Shown: positions 7,634 through 16,592, numbered from the stretch's first letter. The stretch is 64,000 nt of DNA from Brevinematales bacterium (GCA_013177895.1 JABLXV010000032.1:1-64000), one strand, 5' to 3'. The notes: a model not told the origin generated them from the letters alone. Program-made: numbers and translations.

Positions 7634-7828
7634 ATGATTGACGAAGAACGGCTGGAACAACTGAAGCTTTTAATGGATGAGATACAGACTATGAGCTTTT
7701 TCCATGAAAAGCTTGAGAGAGTGGATGGGACTGCCAATGAAAACGACCTTGCCGAACTGCTTAAACTCATCCACGAGCAATGTTCCCGTATAGAAATAAA
7801 AATCAGAAAATTCAGAAAAGAGTATTAG
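7634..7828 (+). CDS. Small helical protein of unknown function
   Basis: A 64-residue charged protein predicted to be mostly helical (MIDEERLEQLKLLMDEIQTM at the start, IEIKIRKFRKEY at the end), preceded by AAAGGAAC. There is no signal peptide or membrane segment. It is driven by the near-consensus promoter upstream. Its stop codon overlaps the stop codon of the convergent response regulator. I do not recognise it. Confidence 0.7.
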   Translation: MIDEERLEQLKLLMDEIQTMSFFHEKLERVDGTANENDLAELLKLIHEQCSRIEIKIRKFRKEY

Positions 7829-8337
7829 CTTTTCTTCCCGTTCGCTTCTTCCTTCTTTTCCAGCAGACTCTCTAATTCCGCAATCCGCGCTTCCAGTTTC
7901 TCGGTTCTGACTTTTACTTCCTGTTCGAGATACTCCTTATGCTTTCGATTCTGCTCAAGCAGGTCGAGTTTTTCAAAAGCCTTCTGAAGCCGCTGATATA
8001 GCTCCTCGATATCGATCATCGGCTTGATGATATAGTCCCATGCCCCCAGTTCCATCGCCCTAAGCGCGTCCTTAACATCGTTCGATCCGGTTATCACAAT
8101 AATCGGGAAATCGGGCTTCTGCCGGGTTATCGCCTCCATAACCTCAAATCCGTTCTTTCCCTCCATCCTGATATCGATCAGCGCGACATTCGGGGAGAAA
8201 CGTTCGAAAAGCCTCATCCCCTCATCTCCGTTCGGAGCCGCGGCAACCATGAAATCCTTTGTAGTAAGAAACTTCGACACTACGTTCAGAACATTCGGCT
8301 CGTCGTCAATAACCAATATCTTCCTGTTGGATTCCAT
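7825..8337 (-). CDS. Single-domain response regulator with coiled-coil tail
   Basis: A 170-residue protein with a full receiver domain: acidic pair D11-D12, phosphoacceptor D55 in ALIDIRM, T83 in VITGS and K105 in YIIKP. Residues 115-165 form a charged coiled coil (EYLEQEVKVRTEKLEARIAE) instead of a DNA-binding or enzymatic output domain. It probably works through protein contacts or dimerisation. I start it at the second in-frame ATG, which has AAGGGAAA before it. No histidine kinase is adjacent. Confidence 0.88.
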   Translation of the reverse strand: MESNRKILVIDDEPNVLNVVSKFLTTKDFMVAAAPNGDEGMRLFERFSPNVALIDIRMEGKNGFEVMEAITRQKPDFPIIVITGSNDVKDALRAMELGAWDYIIKPMIDIEELYQRLQKAFEKLDLLEQNRKHKEYLEQEVKVRTEKLEARIAELESLLEKKEEANGKKS

Positions 8338-8436
8338 AAACTTTCCCTTACTGATTTTTTTAATTATAAATCCTTGCTCTGTAAATCTCAACTAATTCAG
8401 TGGGTGTTTTACAAAAATAATTTACGGTTTATTAGC

Positions 8437-8464
8437 AAAAAAAAACCGCCGTTTCCGGCGGTTT
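8437..8464 (-). terminator. Rho-independent terminator
   Basis: Read on the minus strand, the arms AAACCGCCG and CGGCGGTTT close a small loop and run into nine or more T residues. It lies four bases after the stop codon of the 146-residue membrane protein and ends the ECF sigma operon. Confidence 0.85.
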
Positions 8465-8467
8465 ATT

Positions 8468-8908
8468 CTATGCTTCCTGTTTCGGCTCTTCGTTTTTAGT
8501 TCGGATATATTCTTCAAAATCTCCTTTTCCCTTCTCGTTCCAATAATTACGGAACTCCTTCCAATTCTCCCGCGACGACGGGAAATCCGAAAACGGGCCG
8601 TGGTCTCCTTTGTGCGGATGACGTTTTTTATCCCCGCCCTTGGGCGATCCGGGATTCCCGAATAGAATCTTCGCGATCAGAACCAATCCGAAGCCCTGCC
8701 AGTAGCCGATCACTTTCAGACCGAATACTTCCGGCATAATCCAGTTCCATAACAGCATCACCACCGCGCCGAATACCAGAGCGAACACAACCGCGAGCGC
8801 AATCCCGCCTATCACCATTCCGGCAATAGCCAGACCCTTCTGTAACGGCGACTTGCCCTGTAAAAACGGCGGGAAATGGTCGTCATTTCCGCAACAATCA
8901 TCTTTCAT
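8468..8908 (-). CDS. Two-helix membrane protein of ECF sigma locus
   Basis: A 146-residue protein with a cysteine-rich N-terminus (MKDDCCGNDD), two hydrophobic segments and a polar, histidine- and lysine-rich tail. The core LLWNWIMPEVFGLKVIGYWQ is a recognisable block that recurs in small membrane proteins encoded next to ECF sigma factor genes. AGGAGG precedes the ATG. It is the third gene after the sigma factor and the methyltransferase. A role in membrane-linked control or in a stress response is inference from that company. Confidence 0.75.
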   Translation of the reverse strand: MKDDCCGNDDHFPPFLQGKSPLQKGLAIAGMVIGGIALAVVFALVFGAVVMLLWNWIMPEVFGLKVIGYWQGFGLVLIAKILFGNPGSPKGGDKKRHPHKGDHGPFSDFPSSRENWKEFRNYWNEKGKGDFEEYIRTKNEEPKQEA

Positions 8909-8929
8909 AGTTTCCTCCTATTTTCCAGA

Positions 8930-9493
8930 CTAATCTTTTATAAACACATTAAACGACTGGTCTTCCAGCATATCGTAACTTTTAATATACCGGAATCCGG
9001 CCTGCTCCATATTCTCCCGGATCGTCTCCGATGAAGTAAAATGACCGTGAACCTGAACTATCGCTTTTTTCGACGTGCCCAGGTGATCGATAATCACCAG
9101 CCTTCCGCCGGGTTTCAGGAATCTTCTCATATTTGCGAAGTACCCGACCGGGCTCCCGATATGATGGTAGGAGTTCCGGCTGAAAAAGAGATCGATGCTT
9201 TCCTCTTTCAGAGGGATATCCGCTCCCTCGATTAACACGGTTTCAATATTCGTATACCCGTTCTTTTTCGCTTGACCGGCGACATACTTCAGGTTCGAGG
9301 GCTCCACGTCCATCGCGTAAACTTTCCCCTCCGTTCCGGCCGCTCCCGCGAATTTCATGGCGAGGTATCCTCCACCGGAACCGATGTCGCCTATCGAAAG
9401 TCCCTTCAAGTCGCCTAATACATCCATGATCGCGGCGGGATTTCCGTTCTCCGCGCTATCGTTCCAATGATTTAATTTTATCCTATCGAACAT
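8930..9493 (-). CDS. Class I SAM-dependent methyltransferase
   Basis: A 187-residue Rossmann-type methyltransferase. Motif I is IGDIGSGGGYLAMKFAG, an acidic residue ends strand 2 (AMDVEP), and FFSRNSYHHI and FLKPGGRLVIIDH correspond to later motifs of the UbiE/type 11 group. The substrate cannot be read from sequence. Its place between an ECF sigma gene and a small membrane protein suggests that it modifies a metabolite or lipid as part of that regulon. Confidence 0.85.
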   Translation of the reverse strand: MFDRIKLNHWNDSAENGNPAAIMDVLGDLKGLSIGDIGSGGGYLAMKFAGAAGTEGKVYAMDVEPSNLKYVAGQAKKNGYTNIETVLIEGADIPLKEESIDLFFSRNSYHHIGSPVGYFANMRRFLKPGGRLVIIDHLGTSKKAIVQVHGHFTSSETIRENMEQAGFRYIKSYDMLEDQSFNVFIKD

Positions 9494-9514
9494 TCTCTAT
9501 CTCCCGGTGATTCT

Positions 9515-10036
9515 TTATTCGTAATACTCCGCCATCAGCTTACGGAGTTTTTTATTCGCGCGGTTCTTCCGCGCGAGAAGCGTCCCTATCGGCGTCCCCG
9601 AACTTTCCGCGACCTCGTGGAACTCCTTCCCCTCGAGTTCGGTCGCTATCCATATATCTCTCTGTTCGGCGGGGAGAGTCGCGATCGCCTGAAACAACGC
9701 GTTCCATATAACCTGGCTTTCATATGCCTGATAGACATCCCCCATCGGGTCGCCGAACCAGTCCTCCTCCTCTCCGCCGTCGTAGTCCTCCAATTCAGCC
9801 GACATCCCCCGCTTGCGGTGAAGGTCGATAATGTAATTATTGACGGAGCGATAGATATACCCGGCGATATTGCGGATGGGCGCGAGAAGGTCGAGTTTGC
9901 TGAAAAGGTTCAGCGAGACCTCCTGGAGCACGTCCTCCGGCTCGATATCCTGAATTAATCTATTCATCCGCTTGCGGATATATCCGAGAAGCCTCGGTTT
10001 TTCTAGCGCCAGCGTTTCGGTAAGTTCATCTTTCAT
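9515..10036 (-). CDS. ECF-type RNA polymerase sigma factor
   Basis: A 173-residue sigma factor. Region 2 contains EDVLQEVSLNLFSKL and the helix GYIYRSVNNYIIDLHRKRG. Region 4 contains LPAEQRDIWIATELEGKEFH and a helix-turn-helix ending in ANKKLRKLM. The chosen ATG has GAGGG five bases upstream; an earlier in-frame start has none. No classical anti-sigma gene follows; instead there are a methyltransferase and a two-helix membrane protein. The about 200-base divergent gap to the GH57 gene should hold its promoter, but no convincing motif was found. Confidence 0.9.
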   Translation of the reverse strand: MKDELTETLALEKPRLLGYIRKRMNRLIQDIEPEDVLQEVSLNLFSKLDLLAPIRNIAGYIYRSVNNYIIDLHRKRGMSAELEDYDGGEEEDWFGDPMGDVYQAYESQVIWNALFQAIATLPAEQRDIWIATELEGKEFHEVAESSGTPIGTLLARKNRANKKLRKLMAEYYE

Positions 10037-10175
10037 ATCACCCTCTATTGTAATCAACGATTATCAGGTATTTTTATTGCCGTTCCATAAAAAAATATAC
10101 AAATTCCGCTGAATAATCCAATTATCCGGCAATATTTTTATTCTGCCGCAAATCCCGCATTCCCCATGAAAATAA

Positions 10176-10204
10176 TTGCTATTTCATTATCAATCGTATA
10201 AAAT
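10176..10204 (+). promoter_or_regulatory. Sigma-70 promoter of the GH57 gene
   Basis: TTGCTA (4/6) and TAAAAT (5/6) are 17 bases apart, about 30 bases ahead of the start codon, with GGAGG in between. Confidence 0.5.
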
Positions 10205-10233
10205 ATCAATCGATTTATCTACCGGAGGACGCT

Positions 10234-12729
10234 ATGCCGGACAACCAGTTCTATGTCATTCTGCACGGGCACTTTTACCAGCCCCCGCGCGAGGATCCGT
10301 GGATCGACGAGATCGACCGTCAGCCCTCGGCTTTCCCCGATCACAACTGGAATGAACGAATTAACAAACAATGCTATGCCGCCAACGCCGCGTCGAGGGT
10401 AATCGACAATATGGGGCGTATCGACGAAATAATCAATAATTACCGATATGTCAGCTTTAACTTCGGGCCGACCCTGCTCGAATGGCTCCGCAAGTACGAC
10501 CGTTATACCTACGATAAAATTATCGAGGCCGACCGGCTGAGCATGCAGGATAATAACGGGCACGGCAACGCGATCGCGCAGGTCTATAATCATATCATTA
10601 TGCCGCTCGCCAGTAACGCCGATAAAATCACCCAGATCGAATGGGGCCTCAAGTACTTCGAGCGTCATTTCGGGAGAAAGTCCGAAAGTATCTGGCTCGC
10701 CGAGACCGCTATCAACGACGAAGTCGCGGAGTTCCTGATTCATTACGGAATCCGTTATGTTATCCTCTCGCCCACACAGGCCGAATCGGTCTGCCCGTTC
10801 AATAGCGACCAATGGCACAGCGTGGCGAATAATTCCATCGACCCGTCCAAACCCTATATATTGAAGGAAAAGAACGGCGAGCTCGCGGTATTCTTCTACT
10901 ACGGAGGAATCGCCCATAAGCTCTCGTTCGAGCATCTTCTGCGGAAAGTCGAGTATATCCGCGGCGAACTGTTGGCGCATAACAATCCCGATAAACCCTT
11001 GCATATGATCAATGTCGCCACGGACGGGGAGACTTACGGGCATCACGAGCCGTTCGGGGATATGTGCCTCTCCCGCCTCATCAACGAGAACCGGAAGAAC
11101 GAGGACTTTATCTTCACCAACTACGGCCGATTCCTCGAATTGAACCCGCCGCAGGATTTCGTGCGCCTCAAGGAAGGCAACGACGGACTGGGCACGGCAT
11201 GGAGCTGCGCGCACGGGGTAGACCGTTGGCGGCGCGACTGCGGGTGTTCCAACGGCGGCGGCGAGGGATGGAACCAGAGCTGGCGCGAACCGTTCCGTAA
11301 CGCGCTCGACTTCCTGCGCGACCGTCTTTTCGATACCGCCGAACGCGAACTTTCCAAGCTATTAAAAAATGTCTGGAACGCGCGTAACGAATATATTCAT
11401 GTGGTGATGGCGGATATGGGCGGCGACCGCGCTCAGGCTGTCGACCGGTTTTTCGCAGAGCATTCCGCCCGGGAGCTGACGCCCTCCGACCGCACATTCG
11501 TCCTGCGCCTGATGGAATCCCTGCATAACGGGATGCTGATGTACACCAGCTGCGGGTGGTTTTTCGCCGAAATATCGGGAATCGAGACCGTGCAGGATAT
11601 GCGTTACGCCGCGCGGGCTATCGAGCTCGCCGAGGACGTCCTGCCCGCCGATACCAAGAAACAGTTCCTCCACATCCTCGCCCGCGCGAAAAGCAATATC
11701 TCCGAGTTCCAGAACGGGAAATGGATCTACGAAAACTGGGTGGACAAATTCGCGTTCGACCATAAACGGATAGTCAACCAGTACCTGATCGGGCGGATTA
11801 TGGTGAACGACCCGTTCCAGATCGGCGAAGCGCATCCGTACTATTTCTATACCCTGAAACTGCGCGATTATAAAACGGCCGTTAAGGACGGATGGCAAAT
11901 CTATAAATTCGTCCTCGATTTCAACGATTCTCTGGTTCAGGAAGAATCGGAGTATATCGCCTATATATTCCGTAACGATAACAACTTCAGGACGTTCATA
12001 AAAAAATGCATCGATAACAGTCTGGTGGAATATCTCGATAAGATTATCGAGAAAGACAACGCGAGAACGATGATCAAGGACTTCGGCGACTGGTTCACGG
12101 ACAGTTTCTCCCTGACCGATCTCAAGTACGATACGAAAGAAATTATCCTGAACCGGATATTCGAAAAAAGCCTTGCAACCCTTCATAAAAAGGTAATCAG
12201 CGTCGACCTGAAAATCGAGGACTATCTCGACGTGCTCAATCTGTTCCGCGAACTCCAGGTTGTGATGTCCGAGAAGGATCAGGTCGCGGTCAAGGAACTG
12301 CTGAATAATTATATCCTCAACGAACTCCACAAGCTGGAGGAGACCGGGATCGAGAACTACGATTTTACGAGCCTGATACGGATTATCCAGACCGCGAAAC
12401 GCGCGAACCTCGATATCGATTATCAGGATATGGTGCCGCTGATCCGCAGTTCCGTATCGCGTCGTATGCATGCGGCGATAATAGAACTGAATAACGCCGA
12501 ACTGAGACGCCTCGAACGGATCATCGACTTTACCAATATCGCCGGGATGGATTTCGAGAAATACGACATCCAGAACCTCCTGTACGATTACCTCGATATC
12601 CACGTGAGGGCATGGGAAAACGGCGACCCGAACCTGAACCGGGAGACGATGGCGCTTCTTTTCGGGATGGCCTCGAAATTCAATCTGGCGACCCACCGTT
12701 TCGAAAGCAGGGTTAAACATAAAGGATAG
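10234..12729 (+). CDS. GH57-type glucan enzyme with DUF3536 tail
   Basis: An 831-residue cytoplasmic protein (no signal peptide). The N-terminal third is a family 57 glycoside hydrolase barrel: HGHFYQPPREDPW at the start, SIWLAETAINDEVAEFLIHY carrying the likely nucleophile glutamate, and NVATDGETYGHHEPFGD carrying the likely acid aspartate. The long remainder fits the DUF3536 extension of this subgroup. Members act on alpha-glucans (amylase, branching or transferase activities), so a role in glycogen or maltodextrin metabolism is likely, but the exact reaction is not readable. It is transcribed alone, from GGAGG to a terminator that overlaps the stop. Confidence 0.88.
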   Translation: MPDNQFYVILHGHFYQPPREDPWIDEIDRQPSAFPDHNWNERINKQCYAANAASRVIDNMGRIDEIINNYRYVSFNFGPTLLEWLRKYDRYTYDKIIEADRLSMQDNNGHGNAIAQVYNHIIMPLASNADKITQIEWGLKYFERHFGRKSESIWLAETAINDEVAEFLIHYGIRYVILSPTQAESVCPFNSDQWHSVANNSIDPSKPYILKEKNGELAVFFYYGGIAHKLSFEHLLRKVEYIRGELLAHNNPDKPLHMINVATDGETYGHHEPFGDMCLSRLINENRKNEDFIFTNYGRFLELNPPQDFVRLKEGNDGLGTAWSCAHGVDRWRRDCGCSNGGGEGWNQSWREPFRNALDFLRDRLFDTAERELSKLLKNVWNARNEYIHVVMADMGGDRAQAVDRFFAEHSARELTPSDRTFVLRLMESLHNGMLMYTSCGWFFAEISGIETVQDMRYAARAIELAEDVLPADTKKQFLHILARAKSNISEFQNGKWIYENWVDKFAFDHKRIVNQYLIGRIMVNDPFQIGEAHPYYFYTLKLRDYKTAVKDGWQIYKFVLDFNDSLVQEESEYIAYIFRNDNNFRTFIKKCIDNSLVEYLDKIIEKDNARTMIKDFGDWFTDSFSLTDLKYDTKEIILNRIFEKSLATLHKKVISVDLKIEDYLDVLNLFRELQVVMSEKDQVAVKELLNNYILNELHKLEETGIENYDFTSLIRIIQTAKRANLDIDYQDMVPLIRSSVSRRMHAAIIELNNAELRRLERIIDFTNIAGMDFEKYDIQNLLYDYLDIHVRAWENGDPNLNRETMALLFGMASKFNLATHRFESRVKHKG

Positions 12730-12776
12730 CGGTTAATAATTAATTTACTTATGGTCACTTCTAATAACCGCTTTTT
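12728..12776 (+). terminator. Terminator after the GH57 gene
   Basis: AGCGGTTA, starting in the stop codon, pairs with TAACCGCT and is followed by five T residues; the loop is long (29 bases). Confidence 0.55.
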
Positions 12777-12864
12777 GAATGCGACAAGGAGGCGACCATC
12801 GGTCGTGTAATAAAGAGTTTTTAGGAACCGCCCTTAAAGCAACGAAAATTTACTTCCTTATTTA

Positions 12865-12893
12865 TTGACGTTTCACAGTAAATAAGTTACATT
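12865..12893 (+). promoter_or_regulatory. Sigma-70 promoter of the TPR operon
   Basis: TTGACG (5/6) and TACATT (4/6) are 17 bases apart, 34 bases ahead of the first TPR gene. Between the preceding terminator and this promoter lies an isolated AAGGAGG with no start codon behind it. Confidence 0.55.
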
Positions 12894-12927
12894 ATTAGGG
12901 TACATATAATTAATATGCGAGGCGAAT

Positions 12928-14055
12928 ATGTCCGAATACGATGCGCGGTTGGAAAACGCTGCCAATCTATTTAAATCTGAAAATTTCGAAGATGCTGAAA
13001 ATATCTTTCGTGAAATTTTAGAATCCCTTGAAAAAAATACCGAAAATAATCCTGTAAAAACCAGAGCCCTCATCGGTTTAGCAGGCTGCTTGCGCGAACA
13101 GTTGTTTTTCGACGAGGCAATCCCCTATTATGAAGAAGTCCTGAAAATCTCCGAAAACGATAAGGATGCGCTGATGGGTCTCGCGGACAGTTACCGCGGC
13201 CTCAAGCATTGGGACAAGGCGATGGATTACTGGAAGATGATTCTCGCTCAGGAACCGCAGGATTACCTTGTGATGACACGTATCGGCGACGCTTACCGTA
13301 AACGCGGCGACTTCGACAACGCCGAGCGTTATTATCTGATGTCACTCGATGTCAACCCCCGCAATAAATTCGCCCTCATGGGCATCGGCGACCTCTACTA
13401 TAAAAACAAAAAGTACAACCGCGCCCTCGAATTCTGGAAGAAACTGCTGGAGATCAATCCCCGATTTATCAACATCCTTACTATGGTCGGTAATGTTTAC
13501 CGTATCTGGAAACAGTTCGATAAATCGATCGAGTATTACCAGAAGGCGCTCGAGATCGACCGTAATAACTTTTACGCGCTCTACGGTATTGCCGATTCCC
13601 TCCGGGGTAAGGGCCGGTATAAGGACTCGCTCAAATACTGGCGCAAGATACTCCGTAACGAACCGGAGAACGAACGTATCCTCACCCGTCTCGGCGACTG
13701 TCTGATCCGTATCGGAAAGCATGCCGAGGCCGAAGAAACCTACCGTGTGGTACTTAAAAGCTCCTATAATAAATACGCGGTTATCGGATTGATACGCATC
13801 AAGCTCGACTCTAAGGATTACGATACCGCCATCGTCCTTAGCCGGGAATACCTGACCCGTTTCCCGAACGATCAGCGGGTAGTTCTCCTTCTCGCGAAGA
13901 TTTATGAAGAATGGGGTCAGGGCGACAAAGCCCTTGAAGTTTTCGAAACGTACAATTCCGTATTCAAAGATAAGAAGGAGTTTATGTCCCGGCTTGCCTC
14001 TTCGACTATCGAGCACTTTAAAAGTTCTATTGAAGAACTGGACGAAGGCGAATAG
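12928..14055 (+). CDS. TPR-repeat protein
   Basis: A 375-residue protein built of about nine to ten tetratricopeptide repeats over its whole length, for example AIPYYEEVLKISENDKDALM and SIEYYQKALEIDRNNFYALY. There is no signal peptide, so it should be a cytoplasmic scaffold for protein contacts. It heads a three-gene operon with an exported protein and a second TPR protein. The partner is unknown. Confidence 0.88.
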   Translation: MSEYDARLENAANLFKSENFEDAENIFREILESLEKNTENNPVKTRALIGLAGCLREQLFFDEAIPYYEEVLKISENDKDALMGLADSYRGLKHWDKAMDYWKMILAQEPQDYLVMTRIGDAYRKRGDFDNAERYYLMSLDVNPRNKFALMGIGDLYYKNKKYNRALEFWKKLLEINPRFINILTMVGNVYRIWKQFDKSIEYYQKALEIDRNNFYALYGIADSLRGKGRYKDSLKYWRKILRNEPENERILTRLGDCLIRIGKHAEAEETYRVVLKSSYNKYAVIGLIRIKLDSKDYDTAIVLSREYLTRFPNDQRVVLLLAKIYEEWGQGDKALEVFETYNSVFKDKKEFMSRLASSTIEHFKSSIEELDEGE

Positions 14056-14063
14056 GTACGGAT

Positions 14064-14633
14064 ATGCGGAATAAAATAATTGCCCTCATTTTGGGATTCC
14101 TCTTTTTACCGCTTCTCCTCCTCTACTCTATCAATCTGCCGAACAATGAAGTAATCCCTATTTATCCGGGATTCCAATTCTCGCTGACCTCCGATAAAAG
14201 CAACACCCTGAAAGTCAAGACGGCAATCGACCTCCCCGAGAACTTCGTCGATTATAAGAAATTCGACATGCTCTGGCAGGTACGTCTTACCTATAACGGT
14301 ACTGAGTTTCAATGGATGCTCCGTTTCCGTGTCGAGAGGAACGGGGATATGTACCTCGAAGAAATATCCGACGATTATACGACCCGCGTCATCCCGTCCT
14401 CGTTAGACCCGCTATTCCCGCGCAATACGGTGCTGAATCGGCCGGTATCTCTGGGGAAAAACATCGCATGGGTAGTCACTAAGACTATCCCGTCAATCAA
14501 GCTCGGTAGTAAGACCTATACCGACGTGTTTCTAGCCGAACTTACCCTATCCGAAAAGAAAATCCTTTTCTATCTCGCTAAAAAGCGGGGGATTGTGGGT
14601 ATCCAGATAGACGGTGAAACTTTCGCGCAGTAA
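14064..14633 (+). CDS. Membrane-anchored or exported protein, unknown function
   Basis: A 189-residue protein with a basic N-terminus followed by a strongly hydrophobic segment (IIALILGFLFLPLLLLYSIN) that is either an uncleaved anchor or a signal peptide. The rest is beta-rich and soluble, with no recognisable domain. It lies nine bases after the first TPR gene and 24 bases before the second, so all three products probably act together at the cell envelope. Confidence 0.75.
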   Translation: MRNKIIALILGFLFLPLLLLYSINLPNNEVIPIYPGFQFSLTSDKSNTLKVKTAIDLPENFVDYKKFDMLWQVRLTYNGTEFQWMLRFRVERNGDMYLEEISDDYTTRVIPSSLDPLFPRNTVLNRPVSLGKNIAWVVTKTIPSIKLGSKTYTDVFLAELTLSEKKILFYLAKKRGIVGIQIDGETFAQ

Positions 14634-14657
14634 TCGGATATTTTGGGAGGGAGAGGG

Positions 14658-15368
14658 ATGAAAATTCCTTCCGAACTGGAGAAACGTCTCCAACCGGTAG
14701 TCGACGTCTTTATACATAAGAAAAAATTCGAAGGCGCTATCGAAGCCTTATTATCCGTACAGAACAACTATCGCGATTTTCATATTATCGATTATTATCT
14801 CGGTATCTGCTATGTCAACCTGCTCGATTACGACCGCGGAGTCAGCTACCTGAACACGGTCAAACTCTCCAATCAGCTCTCGCCTATCCAGATCGTCCAA
14901 AGCAACCTGATTCTCGGGATGGTCTATACCCAGTTGAAGGAACTGGACAAGGCTGAGTCGGTGATCAAGTACGCGATCACGCTGAACCCGCAGAGCTCGA
15001 TGGGGCATTCCGCTCTGGGGTATGTCTATTACCTCGCGAAACGATATCCCGACGCGATCCGCTTCTTCAAGCTCGCCATCGAGCTCGATCCGAACAACGC
15101 GGGCGCGCATAATAACCTCGGCTATACCTACGCGGAGATCGGCATCAATGTCAACGAATCGATGCGGGAGTGCCGGAAGGCGGTCGCCTTGAACCGCAAC
15201 TCGGCGGCGTACCGTGACAGTCTGGGGTGGGCTTACTATGCGGCGGGACAGTATTCCGAGGCGGTGAAGGAATTGCAGAAGGCGCTCGAGCTGGATTCGA
15301 ACAATCCCGCTATCGGCGAGCACCTGAAGGAAGCGATCCAGAAACGCGACCGCCATAAAAAGAAATAA
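14658..15368 (+). CDS. TPR-repeat protein
   Basis: A 236-residue protein with about five to six TPR units, the clearest being AESVIKYAITLNPQSSMGHS, AIRFFKLAIELDPNNAGAHN and AVKELQKALELDSNNPAIGE. The ATG was chosen because GGGAGGGAG precedes it; the longer TTG-initiated frame would include that site. It is the last gene of the TPR operon and cytoplasmic by sequence. Confidence 0.85.
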   Translation: MKIPSELEKRLQPVVDVFIHKKKFEGAIEALLSVQNNYRDFHIIDYYLGICYVNLLDYDRGVSYLNTVKLSNQLSPIQIVQSNLILGMVYTQLKELDKAESVIKYAITLNPQSSMGHSALGYVYYLAKRYPDAIRFFKLAIELDPNNAGAHNNLGYTYAEIGINVNESMRECRKAVALNRNSAAYRDSLGWAYYAAGQYSEAVKELQKALELDSNNPAIGEHLKEAIQKRDRHKKK

Positions 15369-15396
15369 CCGCCCCGGCAGTCCACGATTTATATCA

Positions 15397-15458
15397 GCGG
15401 TTGCCGGGCGTAGCCGTTACACCCTTCCAACTAGCTATGCGGTTGCCGGGCGTAGCCG
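15397..15458 (+). repeat. Pair of 20-base direct repeats
   Basis: GCGGTTGCCGGGCGTAGCCG occurs at 15397-15416 and again, identically, at 15439-15458. The first copy can also pair imperfectly with CGCCCCGGCA at 15370-15379, just after the TPR operon, forming a hairpin without a T run. No other copy was noticed in the window. It lies between convergent genes. Confidence 0.8.
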
Positions 15459-15468
15459 AGGCACACAC

Positions 15469-16509
15469 CTATCTCTGAAATTCAAAGTATTCCCTGACGG
15501 CTTCGATCCCCATATTCACGATATCCACCGGCGGAGATTCGAGCGGGTTACCGCCGACCGCGAGGATATCGCACTTATCCATCTCGAAAAAACCGCGCTC
15601 GAGCTTTTCTATCTTGTTATCCCGCATATACAGTTCTTTCAGACCGGTGAGGCCTATGATACTCAACGGGGCTTTCGTTATCAGATTCCCGCTGAAGTCG
15701 AGCACTTCCAGTTGTTTCATATTCGCGAATATTTCCGGTAATAACTCGATACGGTTCGAGCTGAGCCGCAGGGTTTTCAGCTTACTGAGTTTCTGCAGAG
15801 ACGCGGGTACGCCGGTTATCAGGTTATTCCCCAAATCGAGCTCGATGAGCTCGGTCAGGTTCTCGATCTCGGGCGGGATTTCCTCTATCTCGTTGCCGGC
15901 GAGGCTGAGCCTGCGAAGCTGGCGCATCTGAAGCGCCGCGCGCGGGAATTCTTCCAGACGGTTCGACGAGAGGTCGAGCTCGAATAGCCGGTTCAGCGCC
16001 TCGAATCCCTGCGGAAGCTGATGGATATTGTTATTGCCGAGGTCGAGGATCCGCAGGCCGGCCATCTGCGACATCTCCTTGGGGAGCTGCGAGATTTCGT
16101 TATTCGACGCGTGTATGCCCGCGAGGGCGGTGAGTTTCTGGAGTTCCGGCGTGATATGGGACAGGCGGTTCGACGAGATAAAAAGGATACGCAGTTTTGA
16201 GAGGTTTCCTATCTCGCGCGGCAGGTCGGCGAGACGGTTCCGCGAGAGGTACAGCACCGCTAGATTTTCGAGCCTGCCGATTTCGCCGGGAAGCCTGCCG
16301 ATACGGTTATCGCCCGCGTAGAATTCCTCCAATCCAGTCAGCAACCCTATCTCCCGCGGGATATCGGTCAGGTCGTTCCGGTTGACATTGAGGTCTTTCA
16401 GCCCGGTAAGCGTAAAAACGTCGCGTTCCCAGCGCCTGAGATTCATCCCGCGTAAATCTAATGAAATTGCGCCATTCCTGACTTGTTCGATTTTTCCCGA
16501 AAGGTTCAT
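15469..16509 (-). CDS. Leucine-rich repeat protein
   Basis: A 346-residue protein consisting of about 12-13 leucine-rich repeats of 23 residues with the bacterial pattern LPxEIGxLxxLxxLxLxxNxL (for instance NLAVLYLSRNRLADLPREIG). A cap, VDIVNMGIEAVREYFEF, resembles the segment that follows the repeats in LRR proteins linked to Roc GTPase domains, but no GTPase follows here. There is no signal peptide. GAGGG lies before the ATG. It probably binds a protein partner in the cytoplasm. Confidence 0.9.
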   Translation of the reverse strand: MNLSGKIEQVRNGAISLDLRGMNLRRWERDVFTLTGLKDLNVNRNDLTDIPREIGLLTGLEEFYAGDNRIGRLPGEIGRLENLAVLYLSRNRLADLPREIGNLSKLRILFISSNRLSHITPELQKLTALAGIHASNNEISQLPKEMSQMAGLRILDLGNNNIHQLPQGFEALNRLFELDLSSNRLEEFPRAALQMRQLRRLSLAGNEIEEIPPEIENLTELIELDLGNNLITGVPASLQKLSKLKTLRLSSNRIELLPEIFANMKQLEVLDFSGNLITKAPLSIIGLTGLKELYMRDNKIEKLERGFFEMDKCDILAVGGNPLESPPVDIVNMGIEAVREYFEFQR

Positions 16510-16592
16510 CTTTCCCTCGTCAAACTTTCACCCTATTGTTTTTCGGAATTTTACCCCAAAACGTAAGAAAAGGATAATAAATCCGCCGATTT

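Noticed and set aside
11362-12720. Minus-strand frame of 452 codons
   Set aside because: Shadow of the GH57-type gene, whose motifs and ribosome site are convincing.
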